Source of the DNA: Virgibacillus chiguensis | Lineage (GTDB): Bacteria; Bacillota; Bacilli; Bacillales; Amphibacillaceae | Assembly (NCBI RefSeq): GCF_900129865.1 | Contig: NZ_FQXD01000010.1 | Span: forward strand, 86,130-150,129 | Length of the DNA stretch: 64,000 nt | Reading direction: 5' to 3' | Part shown: one piece after another, positions 53,702-62,654 of the stretch | Layout: the number at the start of each line of letters is the position of its first letter | Position numbering within the stretch: the first letter of the stretch is position 1 | The notes under the pieces: model-generated | Databases searched by the model: none | Seen by the model: the letters and a program-made list of their open reading frames with translations, nothing else | What the model was told of the DNA's origin: nothing | Position numbers and translations under genes: made by a program

Positions 53702-55249
53702 GTGGACTTAAAAAAAGACACGAAGTTAGATTGGCCAGTATTCATGATTAGTGGAGGAATACTGATACTGTTTATTCTGTTGTCACTTTGGAGTAGCGAT
53801 GCAGTCGGGAATGCAGTGGATACGTTGTTTGCATATGCTTCAGATATTTTTGGTGCTTATTGGCAATTATTATTGTTAGGAAACTTCTTTATTGGTTTAT
53901 TTCTAGCTTTTTCAAAATATGGAAGAGTTAAGCTAGGAAATCAAGATCAGCCAAAATATAGTTACTTCAAATGGGTTTCCATGATATTAGTAACACTCCT
54001 AGCAAGCGGTGGTGTGTTTTGGGCTGCTTCTGAACCAATGTACCATTATATGACAAACCCACCATTATTTGGAGGTGGTGAATTTCAGAATATCAACGCT
54101 GCCTTTGCACAATCGTTTATGCATTGGGGATTTTTAGCGTGGGCCATTCTAGGAACACTTGCTGTTATAGTGATGATGTATGTGCACTATAGCAAAGGTT
54201 TTCCGCTTAAACCAAGAGGGTTGCTATACCCTTTATTTGGTGAAAAAGTATATCATAAAAGTGCAATCGGTACTGCCGCGGACGTATTTGCTATCTTTGC
54301 AACAGTAGCAGGAACACTTGGACCTTTAGGGTTTTTAGGTTTGCAAATATCTTATGGAATGAGTCATTTGTTAGGCACTCCTAATACTTTAACGGTAAGT
54401 ATCATTGTAATTATTGGTTTGGTGCTTGTTGCAGCTATTTCAGCTGCTACTGGTGTAGATCGAGGAATTGTAACATTAAGCCGCTATAATGTAGGCTTTA
54501 CCATATTTTTAGCTGTACTTGTACTCATTGTAGGACCAACTGCGTTTATTATTGATGCTTTTGTTGGTGGCACGGGGGTACACTTGCAAAATTTCTTTAC
54601 CATGACATTATTCCGTGGTGATGAAGGCTGGCTGTCGTCTTGGACAATCTTTTTCTGGGGTTGGTTCCTTGGCTATGCACCGATGCTAATTGTATTTATT
54701 AGCAGAATCTCGAGGGGAAGGACGATTCGGGAATTAATTATTGCTGTTTCTATCGTAGCCCCGATCGTTAATAACTTTTGGTTTTCCATTGTTGGCGGAA
54801 CAGGAGTGTTTTTTGAGAATAAACATCCCGGATCCATTTCTGAGTCGTTAAATGAGGGAGGCATGCCTGCAGCAGTAATGGCAATTACGGATCAATTGCC
54901 ATTAGGTATGTTGTTCGGTATCGGTTTTCTCATTGTTTCTATTATCTTTGTTGCTACGACAGCTGATACGATGTCGTATACTATAGCAGCGACCATTACT
55001 GGAAACGATCATCCAAAACGTTGGTTACGTGTATTTTGGGCTTTAATTTTCGGTGGAACAGCGGCAGCAATTTTAACTATTGGTGAAGACAGTGTTGCTT
55101 CCATTCAAAATTCTATTGTTATAACAGCTGTACCTGTTTCGGTTTTACTGCTCCCAGCTCTTTGGAACGCTCCAAAAATTGCCCGGACAATGGCATTGGA
55201 ACAAGGTTTAATTTGGCAAAGAGAATTACTGAAAAAAGTAGATAAATAA
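53702..55249 (+). CDS. BCCT-family transporter (betaine/choline/carnitine type)
   Basis: Secondary carrier of 515 residues with 12 membrane segments for trimethylammonium solutes, probably glycine betaine as osmoprotectant. Family marks: GGVFWAASEPMYHYMTNPP near 105 and the tryptophan-rich TIFFWGWFLGYAPMLIVFISRISRGRTIRE (given by its ends; about 318-347). GTG start at 53702 with AGGAGG upstream. It stands alone behind a long leader. Substrate could also be choline or carnitine; not decidable here. Confidence 0.9.
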   Translation: MDLKKDTKLDWPVFMISGGILILFILLSLWSSDAVGNAVDTLFAYASDIFGAYWQLLLLGNFFIGLFLAFSKYGRVKLGNQDQPKYSYFKWVSMILVTLLASGGVFWAASEPMYHYMTNPPLFGGGEFQNINAAFAQSFMHWGFLAWAILGTLAVIVMMYVHYSKGFPLKPRGLLYPLFGEKVYHKSAIGTAADVFAIFATVAGTLGPLGFLGLQISYGMSHLLGTPNTLTVSIIVIIGLVLVAAISAATGVDRGIVTLSRYNVGFTIFLAVLVLIVGPTAFIIDAFVGGTGVHLQNFFTMTLFRGDEGWLSSWTIFFWGWFLGYAPMLIVFISRISRGRTIRELIIAVSIVAPIVNNFWFSIVGGTGVFFENKHPGSISESLNEGGMPAAVMAITDQLPLGMLFGIGFLIVSIIFVATTADTMSYTIAATITGNDHPKRWLRVFWALIFGGTAAAILTIGEDSVASIQNSIVITAVPVSVLLLPALWNAPKIARTMALEQGLIWQRELLKKVDK

Positions 55250-55254
55250 AATAT

Positions 55255-55302
55255 AATCTCTATCTAATAGGAGTGGACTTCCTGTTGGGTGGAGATTTTT
55301 TT
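55255..55302 (+). terminator. terminator after the BCCT gene
   Basis: AATCTC (55255-55260) pairs with GAGATT (55292-55297), enclosing GGA..TCC, and runs into seven T residues. Confidence 0.55.
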
Positions 55303-55340
55303 ATAGTCTAGGAAATTGCATTTGTGGATAAATTTACTAA

Positions 55341-55540
55341 GTTATTTAACCACGTCCGGCTCCAGCACCCAGCAACTAGGTGACTTCACTCCATTTGCCT
55401 TACGATAAGTCATTATCGGTTCGTTCTAAATAGGAAGGGAAGGCCGACTAAAAACGGGCTTGCCTGGGTGCGTCGGTAACCCCTGTTTTAATGGCATGAT
55501 TCCTAAAACTTTCGTTGATTCGTTTCAGTCGCCCGGAGCC
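55341..55540 (+). repeat. family B dispersed repeat
   Basis: Begins GTTATTTAACCACGTCCGGC as in the 16.2-kb copy and ends GCCCGGAGCC. It carries a small GGAA duplication and a shortened 3' part. No family A copy follows here. Confidence 0.75.
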
Positions 55541-55588
55541 TTTGTTCTAATTCAATGAAGTTTATTATAATTTCGTTTGAGTTTTATA

Positions 55589-55652
55589 AAAAGTCGCTGA
55601 AGTTTACAAGATAGTTACTTGAAGTTCCCAATGAAGTCGCTGAAGTTCACAA
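55589..55652 (+). repeat. two copies of a 20-bp short repeat
   Basis: AAAAGTCGCTGAAGTTTACA at 55589 and GAAGTCGCTGAAGTTCACAA at 55633; a third copy lies at 46239. All are in gene-free DNA. Confidence 0.55.
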
Positions 55653-55859
55653 TTATTCACGAGGCTGCTACTGTTTTTATTGGCTTGGGTTGAAAAATCT
55701 TTAGGTGTTTTCGCGGTATGAAACGATCCTTAGGGAAGGAAAGACCTCCCAACTGATGGAAGATTCACTTTATAAAACGTTGAGTATACGCACTTTTATG
55801 TTCAATTGTGAACAAATTCAAAACCTTGAATTAAATAAGAAAATTAATTAAACTATACA

Positions 55860-55906
55860 TAAGGTCATCAGATGACCTTACTATGGGATGGGTGAAAACG
55901 CTTTAC
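55860..55906 (+). promoter_or_regulatory. LutR-type operator and cre-like site before lctP
   Basis: TAAGGTCATC-A-GATGACCTTA (55860-55880) is a perfect 21-base palindrome, suiting a FadR-type GntR repressor such as the LutR encoded at 57.8 kb. TGAAAACGCTTTAC (55893-55906) resembles a CcpA cre site with mismatches at its 3' end. Both lie between the probable promoter and the lctP start. Confidence 0.65.
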
Positions 55907-55933
55907 TTAAAGAGAGAGAAATGAGGGGTTTCT

Positions 55934-57523
55934 ATGTATCTATTGGTGGCACTCAGTGCAATCATTGCACCGTTTGTTTTTTTAGTAGTTTTTCGTTTGC
56001 CTGCTACAAAGGGAATGACATGGAGCGCTTTCATTGTGATTGCGCTTGCTATGACAATCTGGGGAGTAGAAGGAAAATTAATTGCTTCCTCCATTTTACA
56101 GGGAATACACAAAACGTTAACGATACTTTGGATTTTATTTGGGGCACTTGTACTTTTAAATACACTACGGAAAACAGGAGCAGTTGATCGAATAAATCAA
56201 GGTTTTCAAAACATTTCAACAGATATGCGTGTACAAGTAATTATTGTTGCATTTTTATTTGGATCGTTAATCGAGGGGGCTGCTGGTTTTGGGACACCAG
56301 CAATGGTAACTGGTCCATTAATGATCGCACTTGGTTTTCGTCCATTAGCGGCTGCAACACTTGCTTTAATTGCAGATAGTACAGCAGTTGCTTTTGGTGC
56401 AGTCGGAACTCCAGTTGCTGTTGGTTTAAGTACACTTCCAGAAGCCAGTCCTACGTTTTATCAAGAAATAGGTATTGCTATTACGACACTGGATTTATTT
56501 GCAGGAACATTTATTCCATTTACGTTAATTGTAATTATGACAGTGTTTTTTGGAAAAGGAAAAGGAAAAGGGCTGAGAGATGCATTACCAATGTTACCGT
56601 GGACGTTACTAATTGGCATCGTTTACACGTTATCTGCTTTGCTATATGCCGTTGTATTTGGGCAAGAATTTATTGCGATTTTAGCTTCCTTAACGGCTTT
56701 AATTGTTGCTACTTTCACCGCAAAAAAGGGGTGGTTACTACCAAGAAAATCATGGCAAGACGCATTACAGGAAGATTTTCAGTTAGAAACGAAGCCATCA
56801 AGTATGGGGTTGTTTGCTGCGTGGTCACCGTATGTCATTGTCGTTGTTCTGTTGTTAATGACGCGGATTATTACACCACTTGCTGAGTTTACGAAAAGCG
56901 CCATGGATTTTTCTTGGACAAATATTCTTGGGGTGGAAGGCATCACTTCCAACTGGGAGTTTTTGTATTCCCCTGGAACTGTTCTAGCAATAGCAGCATT
57001 GGTATCGGTTTTTCTACATAGAAAACGTTTTTCCGTTTTTGTTGCTGCAGCAAATCAGTCTTTTTTTACCATGAAAATGACAGCGATATCTTTAATAGCT
57101 ACATTGGCTATGGTGCATGTGTTTACCAATTCAGGTATAAACGCTCATGAATTAGTAAGTATGCCGCAGTATATAGCTGCGTCTTTAGCGAACTCTTTAG
57201 GATCTATTTGGTTTTTAGTAGCTCCCTTTGTTGGTGAACTTGGATCGTTTATTACAGGAAGTGCTACCGTGTCAACGTTAACTTTTGCACCAATTCAACA
57301 TAGTGTTGCAAATCAGATAGGTATGGACGTAAATGCTGTGTTAGCAGCGCAAATTGTAGGCGCAGGAGCTGGTAATATGATTTGCGTGCATAATGTCGTA
57401 GCAGCCAGTGCAGTCGTAGGCTTATCAGGGAAAGAAGGCGATATTATAAGGAAAACATTATTACCAGCCATTTTATATGGCTTGGTTATTGGACTAGCTA
57501 GTTATGTTCTCTTCTATGTGTGA
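55934..57523 (+). CDS. lctP: L-lactate permease
   Basis: Lactate importer of 529 residues, LctP family, with about 13 membrane segments. GSLIEGAAGFGTPAMVTGPLM (given in part, about 113-131), DSTAVAFGAVGTPVAVGL and GAGAGNMICVHNVVAA near the C-terminus are family hallmarks. GAGGGG precedes the ATG. It opens the lactate locus; lutR and lutABC follow on the same strand, after a spacer with a terminator-like family A repeat. Confidence 0.93.
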   Translation: MYLLVALSAIIAPFVFLVVFRLPATKGMTWSAFIVIALAMTIWGVEGKLIASSILQGIHKTLTILWILFGALVLLNTLRKTGAVDRINQGFQNISTDMRVQVIIVAFLFGSLIEGAAGFGTPAMVTGPLMIALGFRPLAAATLALIADSTAVAFGAVGTPVAVGLSTLPEASPTFYQEIGIAITTLDLFAGTFIPFTLIVIMTVFFGKGKGKGLRDALPMLPWTLLIGIVYTLSALLYAVVFGQEFIAILASLTALIVATFTAKKGWLLPRKSWQDALQEDFQLETKPSSMGLFAAWSPYVIVVVLLLMTRIITPLAEFTKSAMDFSWTNILGVEGITSNWEFLYSPGTVLAIAALVSVFLHRKRFSVFVAAANQSFFTMKMTAISLIATLAMVHVFTNSGINAHELVSMPQYIAASLANSLGSIWFLVAPFVGELGSFITGSATVSTLTFAPIQHSVANQIGMDVNAVLAAQIVGAGAGNMICVHNVVAASAVVGLSGKEGDIIRKTLLPAILYGLVIGLASYVLFYV

Positions 57524-57579
57524 TGTTAAAGCATACTATCATTAATAGTACGGGTTGAGTTTATACGTTAGGCAAGTGT

Positions 57580-57655
57580 TACATTTAAAGGTTTATCGTA
57601 TAAGAAAAACGAAGGCTTCCGCTATGGGACTTGGAGGCAAGCCAAGTTTTTCTGA
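57580..57655 (+). repeat. family A dispersed repeat with terminator-like end
   Basis: GTTACATTTAAAGGTTTATCGTATAAGAAAAACGAAGG..CCGCTATGGG followed by the hairpin ACTTGG/CCAAGT (57629-57634, 57642-57647) and TTTTTCT. It lies 56 bases after lctP and could serve as its terminator. Confidence 0.75.
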
Positions 57656-57784
57656 AATATGCATTTATATTCTTATTTGTAAGGCGATTGCTAGCTTATA
57701 CAATGTGCATGCCCCTTCCTTGGTAAACTTTGCAAATAGTAGGACATCAAGTAAAATGGGTTCAAACGAAGGGAAGTGGGAACG

Positions 57785-58489
57785 ATGAAATACAAGCGTA
57801 TCCAACCGAAAAAAATTTATGAACAAGTAGCTGATTCAATTATAGATATGATTAAATCTGGATCGTTACAACCTGGCGACAAGTTGGATTCTGTGGAGAA
57901 ATTAGCAGCGAATTTTGAAGTAGGCCGATCGGCTATTCGTGAAGCACTTAGTGGTCTCCGTTCAATGGGGTTAATAGAAATGCGTCAAGGGGAAGGTACA
58001 TACGTGAAGACATTTGACGCAAAAAGATTCACGCTTCCGGTTAGTACCGCGTTCTTAATGAAACGTCAAGATGTACAAGAACTTTACAAAGTCCGTAAAA
58101 TATTGGAAGCAGGCGCTGCTAGATTAGCTGCGGAAAATTATGAGGAAGCGGATTTATTAGAAATGGAGCGAGCATTAGTCGTTATGGAGCATGCCAAAGG
58201 AAAAGAAGCTTTAGCTGAGCAGGCGGATACCGAATTTCATCTCGCCATTGCCAAAGCGACGCATATTAATCTATTAAATCATTTAATGGGTAGTGTTGCC
58301 GAACTCATGTCAGAAACAATACGAGAAACGAGACAAATATTATTATATACCGAAGATCGAGCAGATATTTTGTTTCAAGAGCATCAACGAATTTTTGCAG
58401 CAATAAAAGATAGACGGGCAGATCAAGCGGAAGAAGCAATGTACGATCATTTAGAAAAGGTAGAAGCAATCGTGTTTAAACACCTGTAA
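57785..58489 (+). CDS. lutR: GntR/FCD-type regulator of lactate utilisation
   Basis: FadR-subfamily repressor of 234 residues: winged helix (about 10-75; VGRSAIREALSGLRSMGLIEMRQGEGTYVK in part) and FCD effector domain (about 95-225; DTEFHLAIAKATH holds metal-binding Asp and His). Close to B. subtilis LutR, which responds to L-lactate. ATG at 57785 is chosen with AAGGGA ten bases upstream; a GTG nine bases earlier is the alternative. It lies between lctP and lutABC, its expected targets. Confidence 0.9.
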   Translation: MKYKRIQPKKIYEQVADSIIDMIKSGSLQPGDKLDSVEKLAANFEVGRSAIREALSGLRSMGLIEMRQGEGTYVKTFDAKRFTLPVSTAFLMKRQDVQELYKVRKILEAGAARLAAENYEEADLLEMERALVVMEHAKGKEALAEQADTEFHLAIAKATHINLLNHLMGSVAELMSETIRETRQILLYTEDRADILFQEHQRIFAAIKDRRADQAEEAMYDHLEKVEAIVFKHL

Positions 58490-58534
58490 GTATGATTATC
58501 TGCCCGCTACAGATAGAAAAATGGGGTGAACGTA

Positions 58535-59272
58535 ATGAAGGTTTCATTATTTATTACATGTGTCAGTGACATCATTTTTTCCGATGTCGGTAAAAATACA
58601 GTGGAAATTCTTGAACGTGTCGGCTGTGAGGTGGATTTTCCCGCAGCGCAAACTTGCTGTGGCCAGCCAGCATATAATAGCGGGTATGTAAAAGAAGCGA
58701 AGCAAGCGATGAAACAAATGATGCAAGCTTTTCAAGATTCTGAGTATGTCGTAGGTCCATCAGGCTCATGTGTCGGTATGTTAAAAGAGTACCCTGCTAT
58801 TTTCAAAGATGATCCAGAGTGGCAAGAAGCTGCTGTTGATTTGGCAAATAAAAGCTATGAAATCACACAGTTTTTAGTGGAGGTTTTAGGCGTAACAGAT
58901 CTCGGAGCGACATTTAAAGGTCGGGTTACTTATCATCCATCGTGTCATATGACACGTATTCTTGGTGTGAAGGATGCACCGCAAACTCTTTTACGGCATG
59001 TGAAGGGAATGGAGTTTATCGAATTACCTGTAAAGGAAGATTGCTGCGGGTTTGGGGGAACGTTTGCGGTGAAAAATCCAGAAATCTCACAGGAAATGGT
59101 AAAAGAAAAATCACAGCATGTTTCTGAGACGAAAGCAGAATATCTAGTTGGTGCTGATATGGGCTGTTTAATGAACATTGGTGGTAGGATGAGACGAGAA
59201 GGAAAGAACGTAAAAGTTGTTCACATTACGGAAATTTTGAATTCTCACGAACAAGGCGGGGGGATTGCATGA
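58535..59272 (+). CDS. lutA: lactate utilisation protein LutA
   Basis: Subunit of the LutABC L-lactate oxidase, 245 residues. Two CCG (cysteine-rich) domains bind Fe-S or heme-disulfide-type centres: [19 protein letters not shown] (about 37-80) and [28 protein letters not shown] (about 135-225). Matches B. subtilis LutA from MKVSLFITC on. ATG at 58535 follows GGGGTGA. Its stop overlaps the lutB start (ATGA). Confidence 0.94.
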   Translation: MKVSLFITCVSDIIFSDVGKNTVEILERVGCEVDFPAAQTCCGQPAYNSGYVKEAKQAMKQMMQAFQDSEYVVGPSGSCVGMLKEYPAIFKDDPEWQEAAVDLANKSYEITQFLVEVLGVTDLGATFKGRVTYHPSCHMTRILGVKDAPQTLLRHVKGMEFIELPVKEDCCGFGGTFAVKNPEISQEMVKEKSQHVSETKAEYLVGADMGCLMNIGGRMRREGKNVKVVHITEILNSHEQGGGIA

Positions 59273-60705
59273 GTATTAAACTCGGAGATAGGTCATATCA
59301 AGAGCGTATTGAAACAGGAATAGAGAATGATTTCATGAGAGATGCTGTATCTTCTGCGCAAGGTCGATTTAGAAACGGACGTATCACGCAAGCGGCAGAA
59401 CTTGGTGATTGGGAAGATTGGCGACAGCTAGGATCGGAAATTCGTACACATACATTAGAAAATCTCGATTACTATTTACAGCAGTTAAGTGAGCAAGTAG
59501 CTAAACGTGGTGGAAATGTCTACTTTGCTTCTACAGCAGAGGAAGCAAATGCGTACATTGAAAAAGTGATTACCGAAAAAAACGCGAAAAAGATTGTTAA
59601 ATCCAAATCGATGGTAACAGAAGAAATCGGTTTAAATCAGCAACTAGAAAAAATGGGAGCGGAAGTTGTGGAATCGGATTTAGGGGAATGGATTTTACAA
59701 CTTGACGAAGATCCACCTTCCCATATTGTGACGCCAGCTTTGCATAAGAATAAAGCGCAAATCCGCAAGACGTTTGCGGAAAAAAGAGGGTATAATGGAT
59801 CTGATTCTCCTGAAGAACTAGCAGCTTTTGCCCGGGAACAACTACGAAAAGATTTCCTTTCCGCAGACGTTGGTATTACAGGGTGTAATTTTGCCGTAGC
59901 CGAATCTGGTGCGATTACGCTAGTTACGAATGAAGGAAATGCACGTATGGTTACCGCTTTGCCTGATACACAAATAACCGTCATGGGAATGGAACGCATT
60001 GTCCCTACATGGGAAGATATGGAAGTTTTAGTAAGTTTATTGACGAGAGCAGCTGTTGGACAGAAATTAACCAGCTATGTGACATCTTATACTGGCGCTA
60101 GGCTAGAAGGGGAAATTGACGGACCGGAAGATTATCATTTGGTCATTGTTGATAATGGGCGTTCTAAAATACTAGGCACAGAATTTCAATCTGCTTTACA
60201 TTGTATTCGCTGCGCCGCCTGTATCAATGTATGTCCTGTCTATCGACATGTCGGTGGGCATGCTTATAACTCTATCTATCCAGGGCCGATTGGTGCTGTG
60301 TTAACCCCATTATTGGATGGATATGAGGATCATAAAGAATTACCCTATGCCTCATCTCTTTGTGCTGCCTGCACAGAGGCTTGCCCGGTGAAAATTCCAT
60401 TACATGAACAGTTGATTCGCCATCGACAAATTATTGTAGAAAAGGAGAAAAAATCACCCGTAACGGAAAAAATAATGATGAAAGGATTTGCTCAATGGGC
60501 TTCGACTCCTGCAGCGTATAAATTAAGTACGAAATTGGCAAGAACAGCTTTAAAGCCGTGGACAAAAGAAGACACAATTAAAAATGGCCCAGGTCCTCTA
60601 AAAGGGTGGACGAATGTGAGAGATTTTCCGGCACCAGCGAAACAATCCTTCCGTGCTTGGTGGAAAGAACGGGAGAAGGGGGAAATAAATCATGACCATT
60701 CATAA
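59269..60705 (+). CDS. lutB: lactate utilisation iron-sulfur protein LutB
   Basis: 478 residues; LUD domain (about 65-290) followed by two 4Fe-4S ferredoxin motifs, [19 protein letters not shown] (about 308-326) and [13 protein letters not shown] (about 365-377), and a C-terminal tail. It carries electrons from lactate oxidation. Translationally coupled to lutA and overlapping lutC by 14 bases. In B. subtilis all three Lut proteins are needed for growth on L-lactate. Confidence 0.95.
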   Translation: MSIKLGDRSYQERIETGIENDFMRDAVSSAQGRFRNGRITQAAELGDWEDWRQLGSEIRTHTLENLDYYLQQLSEQVAKRGGNVYFASTAEEANAYIEKVITEKNAKKIVKSKSMVTEEIGLNQQLEKMGAEVVESDLGEWILQLDEDPPSHIVTPALHKNKAQIRKTFAEKRGYNGSDSPEELAAFAREQLRKDFLSADVGITGCNFAVAESGAITLVTNEGNARMVTALPDTQITVMGMERIVPTWEDMEVLVSLLTRAAVGQKLTSYVTSYTGARLEGEIDGPEDYHLVIVDNGRSKILGTEFQSALHCIRCAACINVCPVYRHVGGHAYNSIYPGPIGAVLTPLLDGYEDHKELPYASSLCAACTEACPVKIPLHEQLIRHRQIIVEKEKKSPVTEKIMMKGFAQWASTPAAYKLSTKLARTALKPWTKEDTIKNGPGPLKGWTNVRDFPAPAKQSFRAWWKEREKGEINHDHS

Positions 60706-61396
60706 TCAAGATGCATTTTTAAGTAATGTAGCTGCCCATTTAGGTCGGCCACGTCGTATGTCAGGAGTAGAGCGACCAACATGGAGTGTCCGCCCGCAAG
60801 ATCGTGTGTTTGCAGGCTACTCCAAAGAAGAACTTGTTGCTATATTAAAAAAGCAATGTAAAGCAATCCATACAGATGTTGTGGAAGTAAGTACAGCGCA
60901 GTTGCCGAAAGCTTTATTACAGGCGATCGAGCGGTATGAAGGCAAAACGATTATTGCAGCTCATGATGAGCGAAATACTACTTATGGGTTAGAAGCATTG
61001 TATGAACAGCTCGGTGAAAAAATGGAAGTGCATATTTGGGATGCGCAGCTCGGTGAAGAAAATCAGCAGATTGCGGAACGAGCTGATATTGGTATCTCAT
61101 TTAGTGATATCACTTTAGCTGAATCAGCGACAGTGACCTTATTTAATCATAAAGATAATGGGCGCTCGATTAGTTTATTACCAAAAAGCTTTATTGCAAT
61201 TATCCCAAAAAGTACCATTGTACCTAGAATGACCCAAGCTGCTCAGCAACTACACACATCTGTGGAAAAAGGGGAGGTTACGCCATCTTGTGTTAGCTTC
61301 GTATCTGGGCCAAGTAATAGTGCAGATATTGAAATGAATTTAATTGTTGGTGTACACGGTCCCGTACAAGCTACTTATATTGTCGTTGATGATTAA
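60692..61396 (+). CDS. lutC: lactate utilisation protein LutC
   Basis: LUD-domain protein of 234 residues, third subunit of Lut[24 protein letters not shown] (given in part, about 130-148) and [23 protein letters not shown] (in part, near the end) are the conserved blocks. Start ATG at 60692 with GAGAAGGGGG upstream, inside lutB. Last gene of the operon; terminator follows. Confidence 0.94.
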   Translation: MTIHNQDAFLSNVAAHLGRPRRMSGVERPTWSVRPQDRVFAGYSKEELVAILKKQCKAIHTDVVEVSTAQLPKALLQAIERYEGKTIIAAHDERNTTYGLEALYEQLGEKMEVHIWDAQLGEENQQIAERADIGISFSDITLAESATVTLFNHKDNGRSISLLPKSFIAIIPKSTIVPRMTQAAQQLHTSVEKGEVTPSCVSFVSGPSNSADIEMNLIVGVHGPVQATYIVVDD

Positions 61397-61413
61397 AAGA
61401 TAAAGAGAATTTT

Positions 61414-61450
61414 CAACCCGCGGAGGATGAAAGCCCCCACGGGTTGTTTA
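61414..61450 (+). terminator. terminator after lutC
   Basis: CAACCCG (61414-61420) pairs with CGGGTTG (61440-61446), then TTTAG; 17 bases after the stop codon. Confidence 0.6.
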
Positions 61451-61556
61451 GTTAGAGTAGATAGTAATCTTCAATAACAAATGGTAGATAACATTAGGCC
61501 TATTCAACTTATATTTCTATTTGGAAGTCTCCCAGCACTTTATATGATAAATAACT

Positions 61557-61608
61557 AAACAGGAGACGCTTAGAGGTTAAATCTAAATCGACTCCTGTTT
61601 TTTGTTTT
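61557..61608 (+). terminator. second terminator-like hairpin
   Basis: AAACAGGAG (61557-61565) pairs with CTCCTGTTT (61592-61600), followed by TTTGTTTT. A worn family A copy (61611-61715) follows. Confidence 0.65.
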
Positions 61609-61610
61609 CT

Positions 61611-61715
61611 CTACTATAGGAAAGCAAAAATGTTAGGTAGGGTTTTATCGTACAGCAAAACAATGGGATTTTTTTCGCTATAAAGAATCGATGAGAACCC
61701 GAGTTTTGTTAAACG
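61611..61715 (+). repeat. worn family A repeat
   Basis: CTACTATAGGAAAGCAAAAATG..GTTTTATCGTACAGCAAAACAATGG..TTTTTTCGCTATAAAG..CCCGAGTTTTGTTAAACGG follows the family A block order. Confidence 0.55.
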
Positions 61716-61731
61716 GTGTAAGATGATGAAT

Positions 61732-62241
61732 CTAAAAGCATTGGAATGATTGGATTCGATTAAGGTCGATGCCAAAGTAAACCCAATTGAAACCGGTCCA
61801 GCGGTATCCGGCAATAGAATTTCGTCCGACGAATGTAGGGTAGAACCAGAAAGCGTCTCTTCTTAACCAAATATACGTGTAGCGAAATAAACAATTACGA
61901 ATGCCTCCTGGGTCAACCGCGAAAGTTTGTACTTGTGATTTTTGCGGTGTGAAGGCTGGGGGTGGGGAGCTTGGTGGCTGATTTCCGGGTCCTGAAGGTC
62001 CACCACCTTGGTTTCCCGGAAAAGGTGGAAATCCGCTGGTCGGTGCACCTGGAAAACCTGGCATTCCACCTCCACCGCTTGGCCCTGTAGGAAATCCAGG
62101 CGGAGGACCGGGCGGAAATCCTGGAGGGCCAAAAGTGCCGCTTGACTGCCCTGGCCCAAAAAACATATTTCCTAACGTGGAAAAAGGAAAAACGCGTTCC
62201 TGATCCAAGCTCGGATCATAATGATAGTCATATGGGTACAT
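61732..62241 (-). CDS. collagen-like Gly/Pro-rich protein with conserved C-terminal domain
   Basis: 169 residues in three parts: an N-terminal MYPYDYHYDPSLDQERVFPF, a low-complexity Gly/Pro region (about 29-95) with FPPGPPPGFPTGPSGGGG, partly Gly-x-y-like, and a conserved aromatic C-terminal domain (about 105-169) with GGIRNCLFRYTYIWLRR and FVGRNSIAGYRWTGFNWVYFGI. I have seen this C-terminal pattern in uncharacterised Bacillaceae proteins; no function is known. A spore-surface role is a guess. AGGAGGAAAATGT before the ATG. No signal peptide. Confidence 0.75.
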   Translation of the reverse strand: MYPYDYHYDPSLDQERVFPFSTLGNMFFGPGQSSGTFGPPGFPPGPPPGFPTGPSGGGGMPGFPGAPTSGFPPFPGNQGGGPSGPGNQPPSSPPPAFTPQKSQVQTFAVDPGGIRNCLFRYTYIWLRRDAFWFYPTFVGRNSIAGYRWTGFNWVYFGIDLNRIQSFQCF

Positions 62242-62654
62242 ACATTTTCCTCCTATAAATGAGTCGTCTAGTTTACTATATGGGTCAACTGCCTTATCTG
62301 TTATTCATTTCCGACAAATGGGCGCACTGTCCTAAATAGCTCGCTGTTATTAAAAAAAATTTACATGAAAAACTTATGCTTGCTAATAAAAATAAGTGGT
62401 GATAGGATTATCTTACTTTGTAAGTGAATAAAATGGATTTGTTCATGTGACAATCAGTGGAGGAATGAAAGAAAACGACACTGATTGTTATATTTACTCA
62501 TGTACATTAGAAAGTACAAGTTTTGGAGTTTAATGATAGCTTTTATCATAAGCCCTTCGCAATTAACCAAGTTTTTCTTATACTCTAAACCTTAAAATTT
62601 ATGCTTTCCTATAGTATAAAAAAGAATAATTTACAACGAGGAAGGAATTTTATA
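62242..62654. other. 413-bp divergent spacer
   Basis: Holds a family A copy on the minus strand (62531-62628, ACTATAGGAAAGCATAAATT and GAGTATAAGAAAAAC on that strand), immediately before the MFS gene, plus AT-rich DNA with a loosely repeated CACTGATTG/CAATCAGTG pair near 62450-62486. Confidence 0.55.

Noticed and set aside
55888-56187. 99-codon plus-strand frame overlapping the lctP start
   Set aside because: Different frame from the well-supported LctP protein; its start lies in the regulatory region.
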